Source: Sulfurovum sp. (lineage in GTDB: Bacteria; Campylobacterota; Campylobacteria; Campylobacterales; Sulfurovaceae). From it: a stretch of 64,000 bases of DNA. Of the stretch, positions 26,461-35,385 are shown in pieces. The stretch is from NCBI GenBank assembly GCA_027082955.1, contig JALWTA010000012.1, forward strand, positions 1 through 64,000. The letters run 5' to 3'. Each line of letters starts with the position of its first letter. The first letter of the stretch is position 1. The notes under the pieces are model-generated. The model was given only the letters and a program-made list of their open reading frames with translations, ran no database searches and was not told the DNA's origin. A program made the translations under genes and the position numbers.

Positions 26461-29400
26461 ATGCAAAAAACAGTACTTATTTTCATCATCTTCATTTTGA
26501 CACAACTTGGCGCAAAAGAGGCGATTGGCTCTCTGGGCGAACTTCGTACTTTTATGGAAAAAGGGCAGCAGGAGGGATACTTCCCCAAAACTGTTCCCAT
26601 AGACGATCCGCTTGGTAGGGCGTTCAAACTTGAAACGGTGGATCTTCTTTTTCGCAAACTGATACGTTGGAACTCCGGCACCCGTTGTCCGATCGATCGT
26701 GACGAGATTATTTTGGCAACTGGCAGCGAGGGGCATTACATCGTCTGCAACCGTGGACGTGCAGCTGTAGTGCTTGGCAGCGGCGATGACGAAGTTGAAG
26801 ATGCTACAGGCAATGACATCTACTACCCCGGCGGGGGAAACGACACGCTTTCGCTTGGCAGCGGGAGCGACATTATTATTCTCGGACCAAATTGGGGGAA
26901 TGACCGTGTAAAGATGGGTACGTCAAGGGTCGACACGTCGAAGATTCTGGGCTATGATGGTTCGTTTCCCTACCGGTACGGTGACTTTGTCATTTTTACC
27001 AAAGAGGTGGCGCGCGAAGATATTGTCTGGAGAGGCACTGCGCTGTGCCACAAAAAAACGGGTGACTGCCTGTATCTGCCAAACAGGAAGATCAATGTGC
27101 TCTTCGCTTCCCACCCCAAAGAGATCGATAATACCGTTCCTGAAGAGAAGATCGTTCCTCTGAGTCAGCTTCGTGCAGAGGGGATGTGGAAAAAGGGCAA
27201 TTTGCTCTATGTTGCCAGAGGTGATAAAGGACTGGAGATCGTTGATGTCACCAATCCGGATGCCCCTGTAGTACTCTCTGAAATGGTACTGCCCGGACGG
27301 GCACTTTCTGTTACGGTGAAGAAGGGGATCGCCTATGTGGCGCAGGGAGATTATATGCTCGAGGGCAAACGTGGCTGGGTCAGTGTGGTCGATGTGCATG
27401 ATGCCGAACACCCAAAGGTACTTGGGAATCTGGTTTTTGGAAATATTATACGCACGGTAGACATTAAAGAGGGAGTACTCTACGTAGCAGTCAACCATAA
27501 GGGCAGGGAGAAGAGCGAACTCTACCTGTATGCTACCGGTGTGGACAGAAAGCCTGTGATGCTTCAAAAGACACCGCTTTCGCTGAAACATGTGGATGAT
27601 ATTGCAGTCTTTGGCAGCAGGCTCTATGTGCTGGATCGGCATGCAAAAGTGGAAGTGTTCGATATCGGTGATCCCAAACGACCGCAGCCTGTCATGCGTG
27701 ATCCGCTCTTTGGAAAGGAGGGGTATACTTTGCATGTTCAAAACGGGATGCTCGCTTTTGTCGATAAACAACACCGCATAGCGCTTTACCAAGCGTCACC
27801 AGACGGGACAGTCCAAGAAAAATGTTTGCTTACGGCACCGATGGGAACACTGATAGACGGAGCGCCCGGGGAGAACAAACTGTTTATTGGAACAAAACGG
27901 CTCTACAAGGCACAGGGTGGGGCGGGTATAGCCGTGTACGACCTAAAAGGCTGCAAAGAGCGGGAGGGAATGGCGGCAGGAGCACAAGAACCTTCTGTAT
28001 CGGCCATTGTCAGAGTCGGTTCGTGTCTGCTGAGTTTTCAGCCGCTGAGAAATGCACGCTGTTATCCGCTTGAGACACATAGATCTGCTGCACCAAAGGC
28101 TGCAAAAGGAGCTGTGAAAAAAGAAAAACCCATAAGCCGCGGGAAGCTGCAGCAGCGGCTCTATAAAGCGGCACTGTATGACAAAGCCGCCAAAGTGAAG
28201 CAGCTTCTGAGGCTGGGGGCGAACCCGAACCTCAAAGGACACGAGAATGCCACGCCGATGCAGATCGCGGCACGGGTCGGCAGTCTGGGGGCACTCAAAG
28301 CGATGCTTGAAGCGGGAGGCAAAGCCGATGATGAGAGTATGATACTGGCGGCACTGACCGAACAGGTCGAGGCGATGAAACTGCTTGAGAGGTACGGTGG
28401 CAACATTCGGGCAAAAGACAGCGACGGCTGTACGACGCTGCACTACATCGCTTCGGACGGGCCGCTTGAGATGGTGAAGTACCTTATTGAAAAAGGGGAG
28501 CCTTACAATGTAACCTGCCGAAAGAACGAAGCGCCTATTCACTGGGCAAATGCACAGAGCAACTGTCCGGTCATCCGATACCTTGAGAGCCTCTACCCCA
28601 AAGGAACGATGAAGATCATTAACGGACAGTGTGAAGGCAAGGAGCAGAGCGATGCGATGCGAAGAAGAATGGAGGTGAAGCGACTGGAAGCGGGCGATTA
28701 TTCACAACTCTATCAAAAGATAAAGGCGCGCCAACAGGCTGCGATGCAGCAAAGCAGAGCTTCAAAGCCGCCGATGCCCCGAAATCCCGTGAAGATCAAA
28801 GCCAAACAGAAAGGTGATATGCTCCATGTGAAGTTTATGATCAAGCATCCGATGATCACCCCAACGCAGGCGATGAAAAAAAATCTCTATCCACGCTATA
28901 TCGAACATATCGATTTGCGTGTTGGCAGACGGCTCATTGCCGATATTTCGATGGGATACAATATCAGCATAAATCCAATATTCAAGTTCAAGAATATTAA
29001 AAACATTGACACTACATCACAGGTATATCTGAAGGCGAGGGAGAATACGGGAGAGCACTACAGCGGAAGCGCTTCCGTAAAAATAAAAGAGGTATCGGCT
29101 GTGCACGGTACGGCAGGTGACAGCCATGAAAATACTGTTGACTATCACCGCACAAACCCCGGTTTTTTCGATGCAGATAGTGTCGATGCTGCGCTTGAAG
29201 CGCTCTATGGCAAGGTACATTACGAAGAGGGCGGCATGGAAGTGACAGTACCCAAAGTCGTTTCCAATGCGTGGGCCATACCTGTTACACTCAAGTCCGA
29301 CCTCGACCTTGAATCAGTTGCGGTATTGACAGATGGAAATGCACATCCGGCAGTCGCTGTTTTTCACATTCCCAAGGGTGTCAAGGCCGATATTGCATTG

Positions 29401-29520
29401 AAAATGAAGGCTCAGAAGTATACCCATGACATACGTCTTATTGTGGTAGGCAAGGGCAGGGACGGGCAGTACCACATTGTCAAAAAGCCCTTTGTCGTCG
29501 CCTATGGCGAAGCGACATAG
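26461..29520 (+). CDS. Giant exported modular protein: RTX-like repeats, LVIVD propeller, ankyrin repeats, SoxZ-like and SoxY-like domains
   Basis: 1019 residues from ATG 26461. Order: signal peptide (1-18); four RTX-like calcium nonapeptides (105-142, GSGDDEVED, GGGNDTLSL, GSGSDIIIL); LVIVD-type propeller repeats (about 240-447, GLEIVDVTNPDAPVV, KVEVFDIGDPKRPQPV); ankyrin repeats (about 563-716, DGCTTLHYIASDG); a charged linker; a SoxZ-like domain (about 773-872, LHVKFMIKHPM, PRYIEHIDLRVG, SINPIFKFK); a SoxY-like domain (about 908-1017, DLESVAVLTDGNAHPAVAVF, YHIVKKPFVVAYGE). True SoxY ends in GGCGG with the sulfur-carrying Cys; here the end is AYGEAT, with no cysteine. The YZ order is also reversed relative to known SoxYZ fusions. 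Probably a periplasmic scaffold or binding protein related to Sox partners; function unproven. Single-gene unit. Confidence 0.8.
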   Translation: MQKTVLIFIIFILTQLGAKEAIGSLGELRTFMEKGQQEGYFPKTVPIDDPLGRAFKLETVDLLFRKLIRWNSGTRCPIDRDEIILATGSEGHYIVCNRGRAAVVLGSGDDEVEDATGNDIYYPGGGNDTLSLGSGSDIIILGPNWGNDRVKMGTSRVDTSKILGYDGSFPYRYGDFVIFTKEVAREDIVWRGTALCHKKTGDCLYLPNRKINVLFASHPKEIDNTVPEEKIVPLSQLRAEGMWKKGNLLYVARGDKGLEIVDVTNPDAPVVLSEMVLPGRALSVTVKKGIAYVAQGDYMLEGKRGWVSVVDVHDAEHPKVLGNLVFGNIIRTVDIKEGVLYVAVNHKGREKSELYLYATGVDRKPVMLQKTPLSLKHVDDIAVFGSRLYVLDRHAKVEVFDIGDPKRPQPVMRDPLFGKEGYTLHVQNGMLAFVDKQHRIALYQASPDGTVQEKCLLTAPMGTLIDGAPGENKLFIGTKRLYKAQGGAGIAVYDLKGCKEREGMAAGAQEPSVSAIVRVGSCLLSFQPLRNARCYPLETHRSAAPKAAKGAVKKEKPISRGKLQQRLYKAALYDKAAKVKQLLRLGANPNLKGHENATPMQIAARVGSLGALKAMLEAGGKADDESMILAALTEQVEAMKLLERYGGNIRAKDSDGCTTLHYIASDGPLEMVKYLIEKGEPYNVTCRKNEAPIHWANAQSNCPVIRYLESLYPKGTMKIINGQCEGKEQSDAMRRRMEVKRLEAGDYSQLYQKIKARQQAAMQQSRASKPPMPRNPVKIKAKQKGDMLHVKFMIKHPMITPTQAMKKNLYPRYIEHIDLRVGRRLIADISMGYNISINPIFKFKNIKNIDTTSQVYLKARENTGEHYSGSASVKIKEVSAVHGTAGDSHENTVDYHRTNPGFFDADSVDAALEALYGKVHYEEGGMEVTVPKVVSNAWAIPVTLKSDLDLESVAVLTDGNAHPAVAVFHIPKGVKADIALKMKAQKYTHDIRLIVVGKGRDGQYHIVKKPFVVAYGEAT

Positions 29521-29648
29521 GTGCACTAAATCTCTTCTTTACTGCAAATAGGGTAGAATTATATCCATTTCAAATGTGTAACAGAACTCTCTGAAAGCAA
29601 TTTGTGTCATTTTTTAGAGGGTTCAATATTGAGTAGAGTTGGAGAGAC
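29521..29648 (+). promoter_or_regulatory. Probable promoter region of the U32 peptidase-purE operon
   Basis: The 128-nt gap contains GGGTAGAATTATATCC (around 29551-29566), a Campylobacterota-like extended -10 element, about 85 nt before the start codon. The remainder is AT-rich with no clear hairpin. Confidence 0.4.
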
Positions 29649-30986
29649 ATGGCAACGAAAAAAGCAGAACTTTTAGCCCCCGCAGGCAACCTTGAGAAGA
29701 TGAAGATCGCCCTAAACTACGGGGCGGATGCTGTCTATGGCGGTACAAGTACCTTCTCGCTGCGTATCCGTTCGGGTAAAGAGTTCGATATGGACTCTTT
29801 TAAAGAGGGGATCGACTACGCCCATGCGCGCGGTAAAAAAGTCTATGCTACCGTAAACTCTTTTCCTTTTAACTCACAGGTCAAGCTCTATGAAAACCAT
29901 ATTGCGAAAATTGCTGAGCTTAACCCTGATGCACTGATCGTCTCCTCTCCGGGGGTAGTGAAGATCGCCCACCGCATTGCGCCTGATATTCCTGTACACC
30001 TTTCAACGCAGGCAAATGTGATGAACGCAATGGATGCGGAGGTTTACTATGACCTTGGTGTCAAGCGTATCATCGTAGCTCGCGAGATCAGCCTCAAAGA
30101 CTGTGAAGCGATCAAAACCCATCTGCCAAAGCTTGAACTGGAAGTCTTTGTGCACGGTTCGATGTGTTTTGCCTACTCGGGTCGCTGCCTCATCTCGGCA
30201 CTGCAGACCGGACGTGTGCCAAACCGCGGCAGCTGTGCGAATGACTGCCGTTTCCCTTACGAGATCTATGCACATAATCCTGAGAGCGGCACGACCTTCA
30301 GACTTGATGAAGAAGAGGAAGTCGGTACCTACATCATGAATGCCAAAGATATGAACATGGCATCGCACATCGATGAGATCCTCTCAAGCGGGGTGATCGA
30401 CTCACTCAAGATCGAAGGACGAACCAAGTCGCCTTACTACGCAGGGGTGGTGACCAAAGCCTACCGCCATGCCATCGACGACTTTTACGCGAACGATTTT
30501 GAACCCTCACGTTATCAGCGGGAGCTAAACACGACACAAAACCGCGGTTTTACCGATGCCTATCTGATCTCAAGACCCTTTGAGCGTAACGATACGGAGT
30601 CACACGGTTTCTCCATTCAGTACGGTACCCATCAAGTTGCAGGGCTTGTCAGCGAAGATGGACTCAGCTGGAAGTGCAAGGACAAAACCTGTGTGGGCGA
30701 CAGCGTGGAGATCGTACTGCCGGTAGGCACTACAGTTGAACTGGTCGACAATGAGATCGGCAAGATCGATGAAGTGGGCGGACAGTATTGGCTGATATTC
30801 AAAAAGATCGAAACGGTTGATGGCAAAGAGATGGAGTGTGTTCACAGCGGCTACCTCGAGCCGATCAAGCTGCCGACTAAACTGCCGGGCTACACCATCT
30901 TACGCCGCAAGATTGATGAAGCACTGGAGAAAAAAGGACTGACTGAGGACTCCACACCGATGAAGATGGAGCCAAAATGTGATTAG
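29649..30986 (+). CDS. U32-family peptidase, probable tRNA U34 hydroxylation protein (TrhP-like)
   Basis: 445 residues with the U32 signatures: LLAPAGNLEKMKIALNYGADAVYGG at the N-terminus (spread over residues 8-32), AREISLKDCEAIK, VFVHGSMCFAYSGRCLIS and the cysteine-rich NRGSCANDCRFPYEIY that can bind an Fe-S cluster. Two distal cysteines (WKCKDKTC) lie in the C-terminal beta domain. Family members TrhP/YegQ take part in prephenate-dependent 5-hydroxyuridine formation in tRNA; others are called collagenases. Upstream of purE, as in Campylobacter. Confidence 0.85.
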   Translation: MATKKAELLAPAGNLEKMKIALNYGADAVYGGTSTFSLRIRSGKEFDMDSFKEGIDYAHARGKKVYATVNSFPFNSQVKLYENHIAKIAELNPDALIVSSPGVVKIAHRIAPDIPVHLSTQANVMNAMDAEVYYDLGVKRIIVAREISLKDCEAIKTHLPKLELEVFVHGSMCFAYSGRCLISALQTGRVPNRGSCANDCRFPYEIYAHNPESGTTFRLDEEEEVGTYIMNAKDMNMASHIDEILSSGVIDSLKIEGRTKSPYYAGVVTKAYRHAIDDFYANDFEPSRYQRELNTTQNRGFTDAYLISRPFERNDTESHGFSIQYGTHQVAGLVSEDGLSWKCKDKTCVGDSVEIVLPVGTTVELVDNEIGKIDEVGGQYWLIFKKIETVDGKEMECVHSGYLEPIKLPTKLPGYTILRRKIDEALEKKGLTEDSTPMKMEPKCD

Positions 30987-30991
30987 CTATA

Positions 30992-31046
30992 GGGTCAGGT
31001 GATTTGTAATTTGTTGCAAAGCAATGAATTATGAATCACCTGACCC
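30992..31046. repeat. 55-nt near-perfect hairpin after the U32 gene (relative of the heptamer family)
   Basis: GGGTCAGGTGATT (30992-31004) pairs exactly with AATCACCTGACCC (31034-31046). Inside, GTAATT/AATTAT and TTGC-AAA-GCAA extend the fold. The centre shares ATTGCTTTGCAA (minus strand) with the hairpin of the lnt element. Heptamer-like steps (GTGATTT, GTAATTT) are visible but only about two per side. It may also terminate transcription before purE, though no T tract follows. Confidence 0.65.
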
Positions 31047-31088
31047 ATGGGTGCCGAAGAAAAGTTTTGAATAGACAAGGAATAACCG

Positions 31089-31583
31089 ATGAAATTTGTA
31101 TCGATCATTATGGGAAGCAAGAGCGACTACGCCATCATGGAAGAGTGTGCCAAGACACTGGAGAAGTTTGGAGTACCCTATGAGTTGATCATCTCTTCAG
31201 CCCACAGAAGTCCGGAGAGAACCAAAAAGTACATTAACGATGCAGAGCAAAAAGGTGCACAGGTGTTCATCGCTGCAGCGGGTATGGCAGCACACTTGGC
31301 AGGTGCAGTCGCAGCGGGTACGACCAAACCGGTACTGGGCGTTCCTATGGAGAGCGGGCCACTCAAAGGAGAAGATGCACTGCTTAGTACCGTGATGATG
31401 CCAGCAGGCATGCCTGTAGGTACACTTGCCATTGGCAAAGCAGGCGCGGTCAATGCTGCCTATCTTGCCATCCAGATCATGGCGCTGCAGGATGATGAAC
31501 TGCGTGTGAAGCTTCAGGAAGACCGTATCAGCAAAGCTAAAAAGGTGGAGCTTGATTCGAGTGAGATTGAGGTCATTCTTTAG
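31089..31583 (+). CDS. purE: N5-carboxyaminoimidazole ribonucleotide mutase
   Basis: Class I PurE moves the carboxylate of N5-CAIR to C4 in purine synthesis. The 164-residue chain contains the phosphate loop IIMGSKSDYAIM (residues 6-17), the catalytic ISSAHRSPERT, and AAGMAAHLAGAVAAGTTKPVLGVP with MPAGMPVGTLAIGKAGAVNAAYLA. SD AAGGAA precedes ATG 31089. A heptamer element starts directly after the stop codon, and glyQ follows. Confidence 0.95.
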   Translation: MKFVSIIMGSKSDYAIMEECAKTLEKFGVPYELIISSAHRSPERTKKYINDAEQKGAQVFIAAAGMAAHLAGAVAAGTTKPVLGVPMESGPLKGEDALLSTVMMPAGMPVGTLAIGKAGAVNAAYLAIQIMALQDDELRVKLQEDRISKAKKVELDSSEIEVIL

Positions 31584-31637
31584 TGAAGAGTTAAGAGAGA
31601 AGAGTGAAGAGTGCTGGTATGCATCGCGTGGCGATGC
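31584..31637 (+). repeat. Canonical heptamer-hairpin element after purE
   Basis: Four heptamers at 31584-31611 (TGAAGAG, TTAAGAG, AGAAGAG, TGAAGAG) begin on the base after the purE stop. They are followed by the spacer TGCTGGTATG (31612-31621) and a hairpin with 7-bp arms GCATCGC/GCGATGC (31621-31627, 31631-31637) and the loop GTG. This is the cleanest single copy in the window. Confidence 0.85.
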
Positions 31638-31663
31638 TACAATTTTAGAATAAAGAGAGAGAC

Positions 31664-32563
31664 ATGAACAATAATGCAATTACGTTTAGTGAACTGCTGC
31701 TGAAACTTCAGCAATTCTGGGCAGAGCAAGGATGCAATATCGTCCAACCTTACGACATTCCGGCAGGGGCGGGGACGTTCCATCCAGCGACACTGCTTCG
31801 AAGCCTCGATAGCAAGCCGTGGAGTACGGCGTATGTGGCACCAAGCCGCCGTCCGACTGACGGGCGTTACGGGGAGAATCCTAACCGTTTGGGTGCGTAT
31901 TACCAGTTTCAGGTACTCATTAAGCCAAGTCCGGACAACATCCAGGAGCTCTATCTGAAATCTTTGGAATATCTGGGGCTCAACCTCAAAGAGCATGACA
32001 TTCGTTTTGTCGAGGACAACTGGGAGTCACCGACACTGGGTGCCTGGGGGCTTGGCTGGGAAGTGTGGCTTGACGGGATGGAGGTGACGCAGTTTACCTA
32101 TTTCCAGCAGGTCGGCGGTATCGCCTGTGACCCTGTGGCTGTTGAGATCACCTATGGTACGGAGCGATTGGCGATGTACCTGCAGGGAGTTGAGAGTGTC
32201 TTTGACATTGTCTGGAACAGAAATGGCGATGAGGTGACCACCTACGCCGATGTGCACAAAGAGAGTGAGTATGAGTTTTCCAAGTACCACTTTGAGGTAG
32301 CAACGGTTGAAAAACTCTTTCAACATTTTGATGATGCCAGCGAAGAGTGCCGTCTTTGTCTTGAGAAGGGGCTGCCGCTGCCGGCGTATGACGAGTGTAT
32401 GAAAGCCTCCCATGCCTTTAACGTACTTGATGCCAGAAAAGCGATCTCTCAGGCGCAACGTCAAAACTACATCCTCAAGGTACGCGAGCTTGCCATCGGG
32501 TGTGCCGAGCTTTACAAGGCGCAGGAAGAGGAGCGCAACGCACGCGTTGCCGGTAATTCGTAA
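31664..32563 (+). CDS. glyQ: Glycyl-tRNA synthetase alpha subunit
   Basis: Catalytic alpha subunit of the bacterial alpha2beta2 enzyme; 299 residues. The class II core motifs are visible in [47 protein letters not shown] and [13 protein letters not shown]. The beta subunit gene glyS is not in the window, as in other Campylobacterota where the two are separate. ATG 31664 follows AAAGAGAGAGAC. Confidence 0.95.
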   Translation: MNNNAITFSELLLKLQQFWAEQGCNIVQPYDIPAGAGTFHPATLLRSLDSKPWSTAYVAPSRRPTDGRYGENPNRLGAYYQFQVLIKPSPDNIQELYLKSLEYLGLNLKEHDIRFVEDNWESPTLGAWGLGWEVWLDGMEVTQFTYFQQVGGIACDPVAVEITYGTERLAMYLQGVESVFDIVWNRNGDEVTTYADVHKESEYEFSKYHFEVATVEKLFQHFDDASEECRLCLEKGLPLPAYDECMKASHAFNVLDARKAISQAQRQNYILKVRELAIGCAELYKAQEEERNARVAGNS

Positions 32564-32642
32564 CTGGTAATTGGTTATTGGGGAAAGTTGATATTACCAA
32601 TATACCAATAACCAATACACCAATATACACAAAGGTGTACCA
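32564..32642. repeat. TTGGTTA/TAACCAA inverted array between glyQ and the Nif3-like gene
   Basis: After the glyQ stop, plus-strand TGGTAAT-TGGTTAT steps are mirrored by ACCAATA steps (about 32597-32622) with a 7-8 nt period. The array ends in ATATACAC. TACAC-AAAG-GTGTA then forms a small hairpin whose loop holds the likely Shine-Dalgarno AAAGG of the next gene. It is a looser relative of the four-heptamer elements. Confidence 0.55.
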
Positions 32643-33371
32643 ATGATTCTACAAGAGATATACAACCACCTAAATACCATCAGCCCCTTCGAACTCCAAG
32701 AGAAATGGGACAACTCCGGATTGATCGTTGGTGATATGCGTCGAGAGGTATCACAAATCATTGTTTCGCTCGATATTGATGAAGCAATGATAGAGGAGAC
32801 CAAAGAAGGAACGCTCTTTGTGGTGCACCATCCGCTTATTTTCGGTAAACTCTCCGAGCTTGATTTTGCCGCCTATCCTGCCAATCTCATCGAGAAGCTC
32901 ATTCTCAAACGCCAATCACTCATCGCAATGCATACCAACTTTGATCAGACACATCTCAACCGCTATGTATTTGAAAAGGTATTGGGGTTTGAACTGGAAC
33001 GCCAAGAACCATTTTTGTGTTATACAAGCGTGGAGTGGCGCAAAGAGGCACTTTACAGCCATCTTCAGGAGAAATTGGGGCTGCAATGTATCAAAAGCGT
33101 AGCGCCTAAAGAGAAAATAACAAGTATAGCACTCTGCACCGGTGCGGGGGCTTCACTGATGGATGAGGTGAAAGCAGACTGCTTTCTGACAGGCGATATC
33201 AAATACCATGATGCAATGAAGGCTGAGAGTCTGGGACTGATGATGGTGGACATCGGACACTATGAGAGTGAACGCTTTTTTGCCGAGATTATGGCTGAAG
33301 AATTGAAAGTTTTACCTATTTTGGCTATAATTGCGAATTCTAAAAACCCGTTTCATTTTGAAACACATTGA
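32643..33371 (+). CDS. Nif3-like dinuclear metal centre protein
   Basis: 242-residue member of the YbgI/Nif3 family, toroid-forming hexamers with a two-metal site. Ligands are seen in VHHPLIFGKLSE (near residue 60), AMHTNFDQ (near 98) and the C-terminal DIGHYESERFFAEIM. GTP cyclohydrolase I type 2 activity has been proposed for some relatives, but the role in bacteria is unclear. The start is ATG 32643 with AAAGG 7-11 nt upstream in a hairpin loop. Syntenic with Campylobacter. Confidence 0.85.
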   Translation: MILQEIYNHLNTISPFELQEKWDNSGLIVGDMRREVSQIIVSLDIDEAMIEETKEGTLFVVHHPLIFGKLSELDFAAYPANLIEKLILKRQSLIAMHTNFDQTHLNRYVFEKVLGFELERQEPFLCYTSVEWRKEALYSHLQEKLGLQCIKSVAPKEKITSIALCTGAGASLMDEVKADCFLTGDIKYHDAMKAESLGLMMVDIGHYESERFFAEIMAEELKVLPILAIIANSKNPFHFETH

Positions 33372-33431
33372 AACATCCCTCAATAGACTGCGTGCAGTTT
33401 GCATGAAGTCTAATACCTTAAAGGATAGAGA

Positions 33432-34151
33432 TTGAATAAACATTTACAGGAATTGATAGAACTGTCACAGATTGATAAAGCCATTGATGGGTATAACCCT
33501 CAAATTGAAGCTGCCGATAAAAAAGTAGCAAAGGTTCAAAAAAAGATAGACACAGTACAGGCAGAATTGGATAGCTTCAATGCAGATATCAAAGAGAATG
33601 AAGAGAAGATCAAGGCATTTGAAGAGCAGTTGAAACTTTTAAATGACCAGCTTGCGGAAAATGCAAAAAAAGCCAAAGAGATCTCTACAGAAAAAGAGAT
33701 GAAGGCACTCTCTCTTGAAGAAGATATTGCCAAGGAGAAAATGACCTTTGCCAACGAAGAGATCGAACGGCTTCAGGGGATTAACGAAACCAAGCAGGAA
33801 CTTGTAAAAGAGGCGGAAGAGAAGCTTGCTGCACTGCAAACAGATTTTGACAAGGTCAAAGAAGAGGTGGATGCGGAAAAGGCGGAGATCGAAGCATCTA
33901 AAGCAGAGCTGTTCGCAAAACGACAGGAACTGAGCCAGAAGATTGAGCAAAAAGTACTCTCTTTCTATGAAAAGATCCGTGTATGGGCAGGCAATACGGC
34001 AGTTGTACCGGTCAAAAAACAAGCGTGTTACGGCTGTTATATGAAACTGAATGACAAGACATACTCTGAAGTGATTAAAGCCGAAGAGATAGTCAACTGT
34101 CCTCACTGCGGTCGTATACTGTATCTGGAACGCATTTCCGAAGAGGCATAA
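33432..34151 (+). CDS. Coiled-coil protein with C4-type zinc ribbon
   Basis: 239 residues. Residues 20-175 are a long heptad-rich coiled coil with high Lys/Glu content. The C-terminus has a zinc ribbon with CYGCYMKL and NCPHCGRI, four cysteines in two CxxC pairs. Family members (DUF164/CT398-like) are widespread in Campylobacterota and thought to bind nucleic acids or the flagellar/sigma-54 machinery in Chlamydia; the role here is unknown. The TTG start at 33432 is supported by AAGGA at 33421-33425. A hairpin GAGGGC/GCCCTC (34188-34202) separates it from waaA. Confidence 0.8.
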   Translation: MNKHLQELIELSQIDKAIDGYNPQIEAADKKVAKVQKKIDTVQAELDSFNADIKENEEKIKAFEEQLKLLNDQLAENAKKAKEISTEKEMKALSLEEDIAKEKMTFANEEIERLQGINETKQELVKEAEEKLAALQTDFDKVKEEVDAEKAEIEASKAELFAKRQELSQKIEQKVLSFYEKIRVWAGNTAVVPVKKQACYGCYMKLNDKTYSEVIKAEEIVNCPHCGRILYLERISEEA

Positions 34152-34215
34152 AGAAAGCGTTCAGCGCGTATGTTTGGCGTTCTAAAGAGGGCTGAGCCCT
34201 CAATTTGGGGGCATT

Positions 34216-35385
34216 GTGGATAAGTTATTTTTTCTCTTCTATTCCTGTGTTTCCATTTTTATCTATATTATTGTACTTCCATTTCTTTTTCTGTTGTCCT
34301 TCAAAAGTAAATACAGAGTTTCGATACCGGCACGCTTTTTTCTCTGGAGAAATCCCCCGTTAGATGGAGATGGAGTCTGGTTTCATACCTGTAGTTACGG
34401 AGAGGCAAGGGCGATAAAACCGCTGGTCGATGTATTACCAAAAGTGTTGCTGCGAATGACAAGTACGACACAGACAGGCAAAAGCGTGATTGAAGGCTAT
34501 ACTAAGCAGAGCCGCTACCTGCCGTTTGAGCCGCTGTTGTTTTGGTGGCTTCGCCCGCAAAGAGCACTGATCGTAATGGAGGCGGAGTTTTGGTATCTTC
34601 TGTTTGTGTTGGCAAAACGGCGGGGGGCTAAAACCCTGCTGGTCAATGCCCGTATGAATGACCGCTCTTTTCCAAAATATCTGAAAATGCGCTGGTTTTA
34701 CAGACAGATATTTGCCTCTATCGATGCTGTCTATGCACAGACGCAGACTGATAAAGAGCGGCTTGAAATGCTGGGTGCAACAAATGTAACCGTTACCGGG
34801 AACATTAAACTTGCCTCATTGCCTAAAATTACCCGCAGGCTTGTCAAACCTGAAGGGATGCTGCTTTGTGCGGCAAGCACCCATGATGGCGAAGAGGCGT
34901 TGGTACTCGAGGCATTTGCAGCGCTTAAAAAAGAGATGCCCGATGCGAAACTGGCAGTTGTGCCTCGCCACCCTGAGCGCTTTGAAAAAGTGGCGGCACT
35001 GGTGGCGGCATTTGCTAAGCAGGAGCAGATGACTTGGCACCGTTTCAGCGACAATATGAGCCTTCAGGATGATATTGTGCTCATTGACAAAATGGGAGAA
35101 CTGGTTAACCTCTATGCGGTGAGTGACATGGTAATCCTGGGCGGGGCATTTGTACCTGTAGGCGGGCACAACGCTGCAGAGGCAGCGCAGTTTGGCTGCA
35201 AGATCATTTCAGGCCCACACTACTTCAACCAGAAAGATATCTTTGAAGCAGTAGAAGGCATTGCCATTGTCGAACCTGCCAATTTGACACGAAGAGTACT
35301 ACAGCATGCACAGATGAAACCGGCGCGGCTGAAAACCAAAACAGATATGACACCAATACTGGAGCAACTGAACGATGTTTTATGA
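34216..35385 (+). CDS. waaA: 3-deoxy-D-manno-octulosonic acid (Kdo) transferase
   Basis: Transfers Kdo from CMP-Kdo to lipid A precursor at the inner membrane; 389 residues. An N-terminal membrane helix (residues 3-25) is followed by RFFLWRNPP and the catalytic-region WFHTCSYGEARAIKPL. The GT-B C-terminal domain has VVPRHPERFEKV and LGGAFVPVGGHNAAEAAQFG. GTG 34216 follows GGGGGCA. It overlaps the next gene by 11 nt, continuing the conserved gene chain. Confidence 0.92.
   Translation: MDKLFFLFYSCVSIFIYIIVLPFLFLLSFKSKYRVSIPARFFLWRNPPLDGDGVWFHTCSYGEARAIKPLVDVLPKVLLRMTSTTQTGKSVIEGYTKQSRYLPFEPLLFWWLRPQRALIVMEAEFWYLLFVLAKRRGAKTLLVNARMNDRSFPKYLKMRWFYRQIFASIDAVYAQTQTDKERLEMLGATNVTVTGNIKLASLPKITRRLVKPEGMLLCAASTHDGEEALVLEAFAALKKEMPDAKLAVVPRHPERFEKVAALVAAFAKQEQMTWHRFSDNMSLQDDIVLIDKMGELVNLYAVSDMVILGGAFVPVGGHNAAEAAQFGCKIISGPHYFNQKDIFEAVEGIAIVEPANLTRRVLQHAQMKPARLKTKTDMTPILEQLNDVL

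Noticed and set aside
34188-34202. Strong terminator before waaA (GAGGGC-TGA-GCCCTC)
   Set aside because: Followed by AATTTGGGG rather than T residues, and the gene chain appears to continue; at most a weak attenuator.
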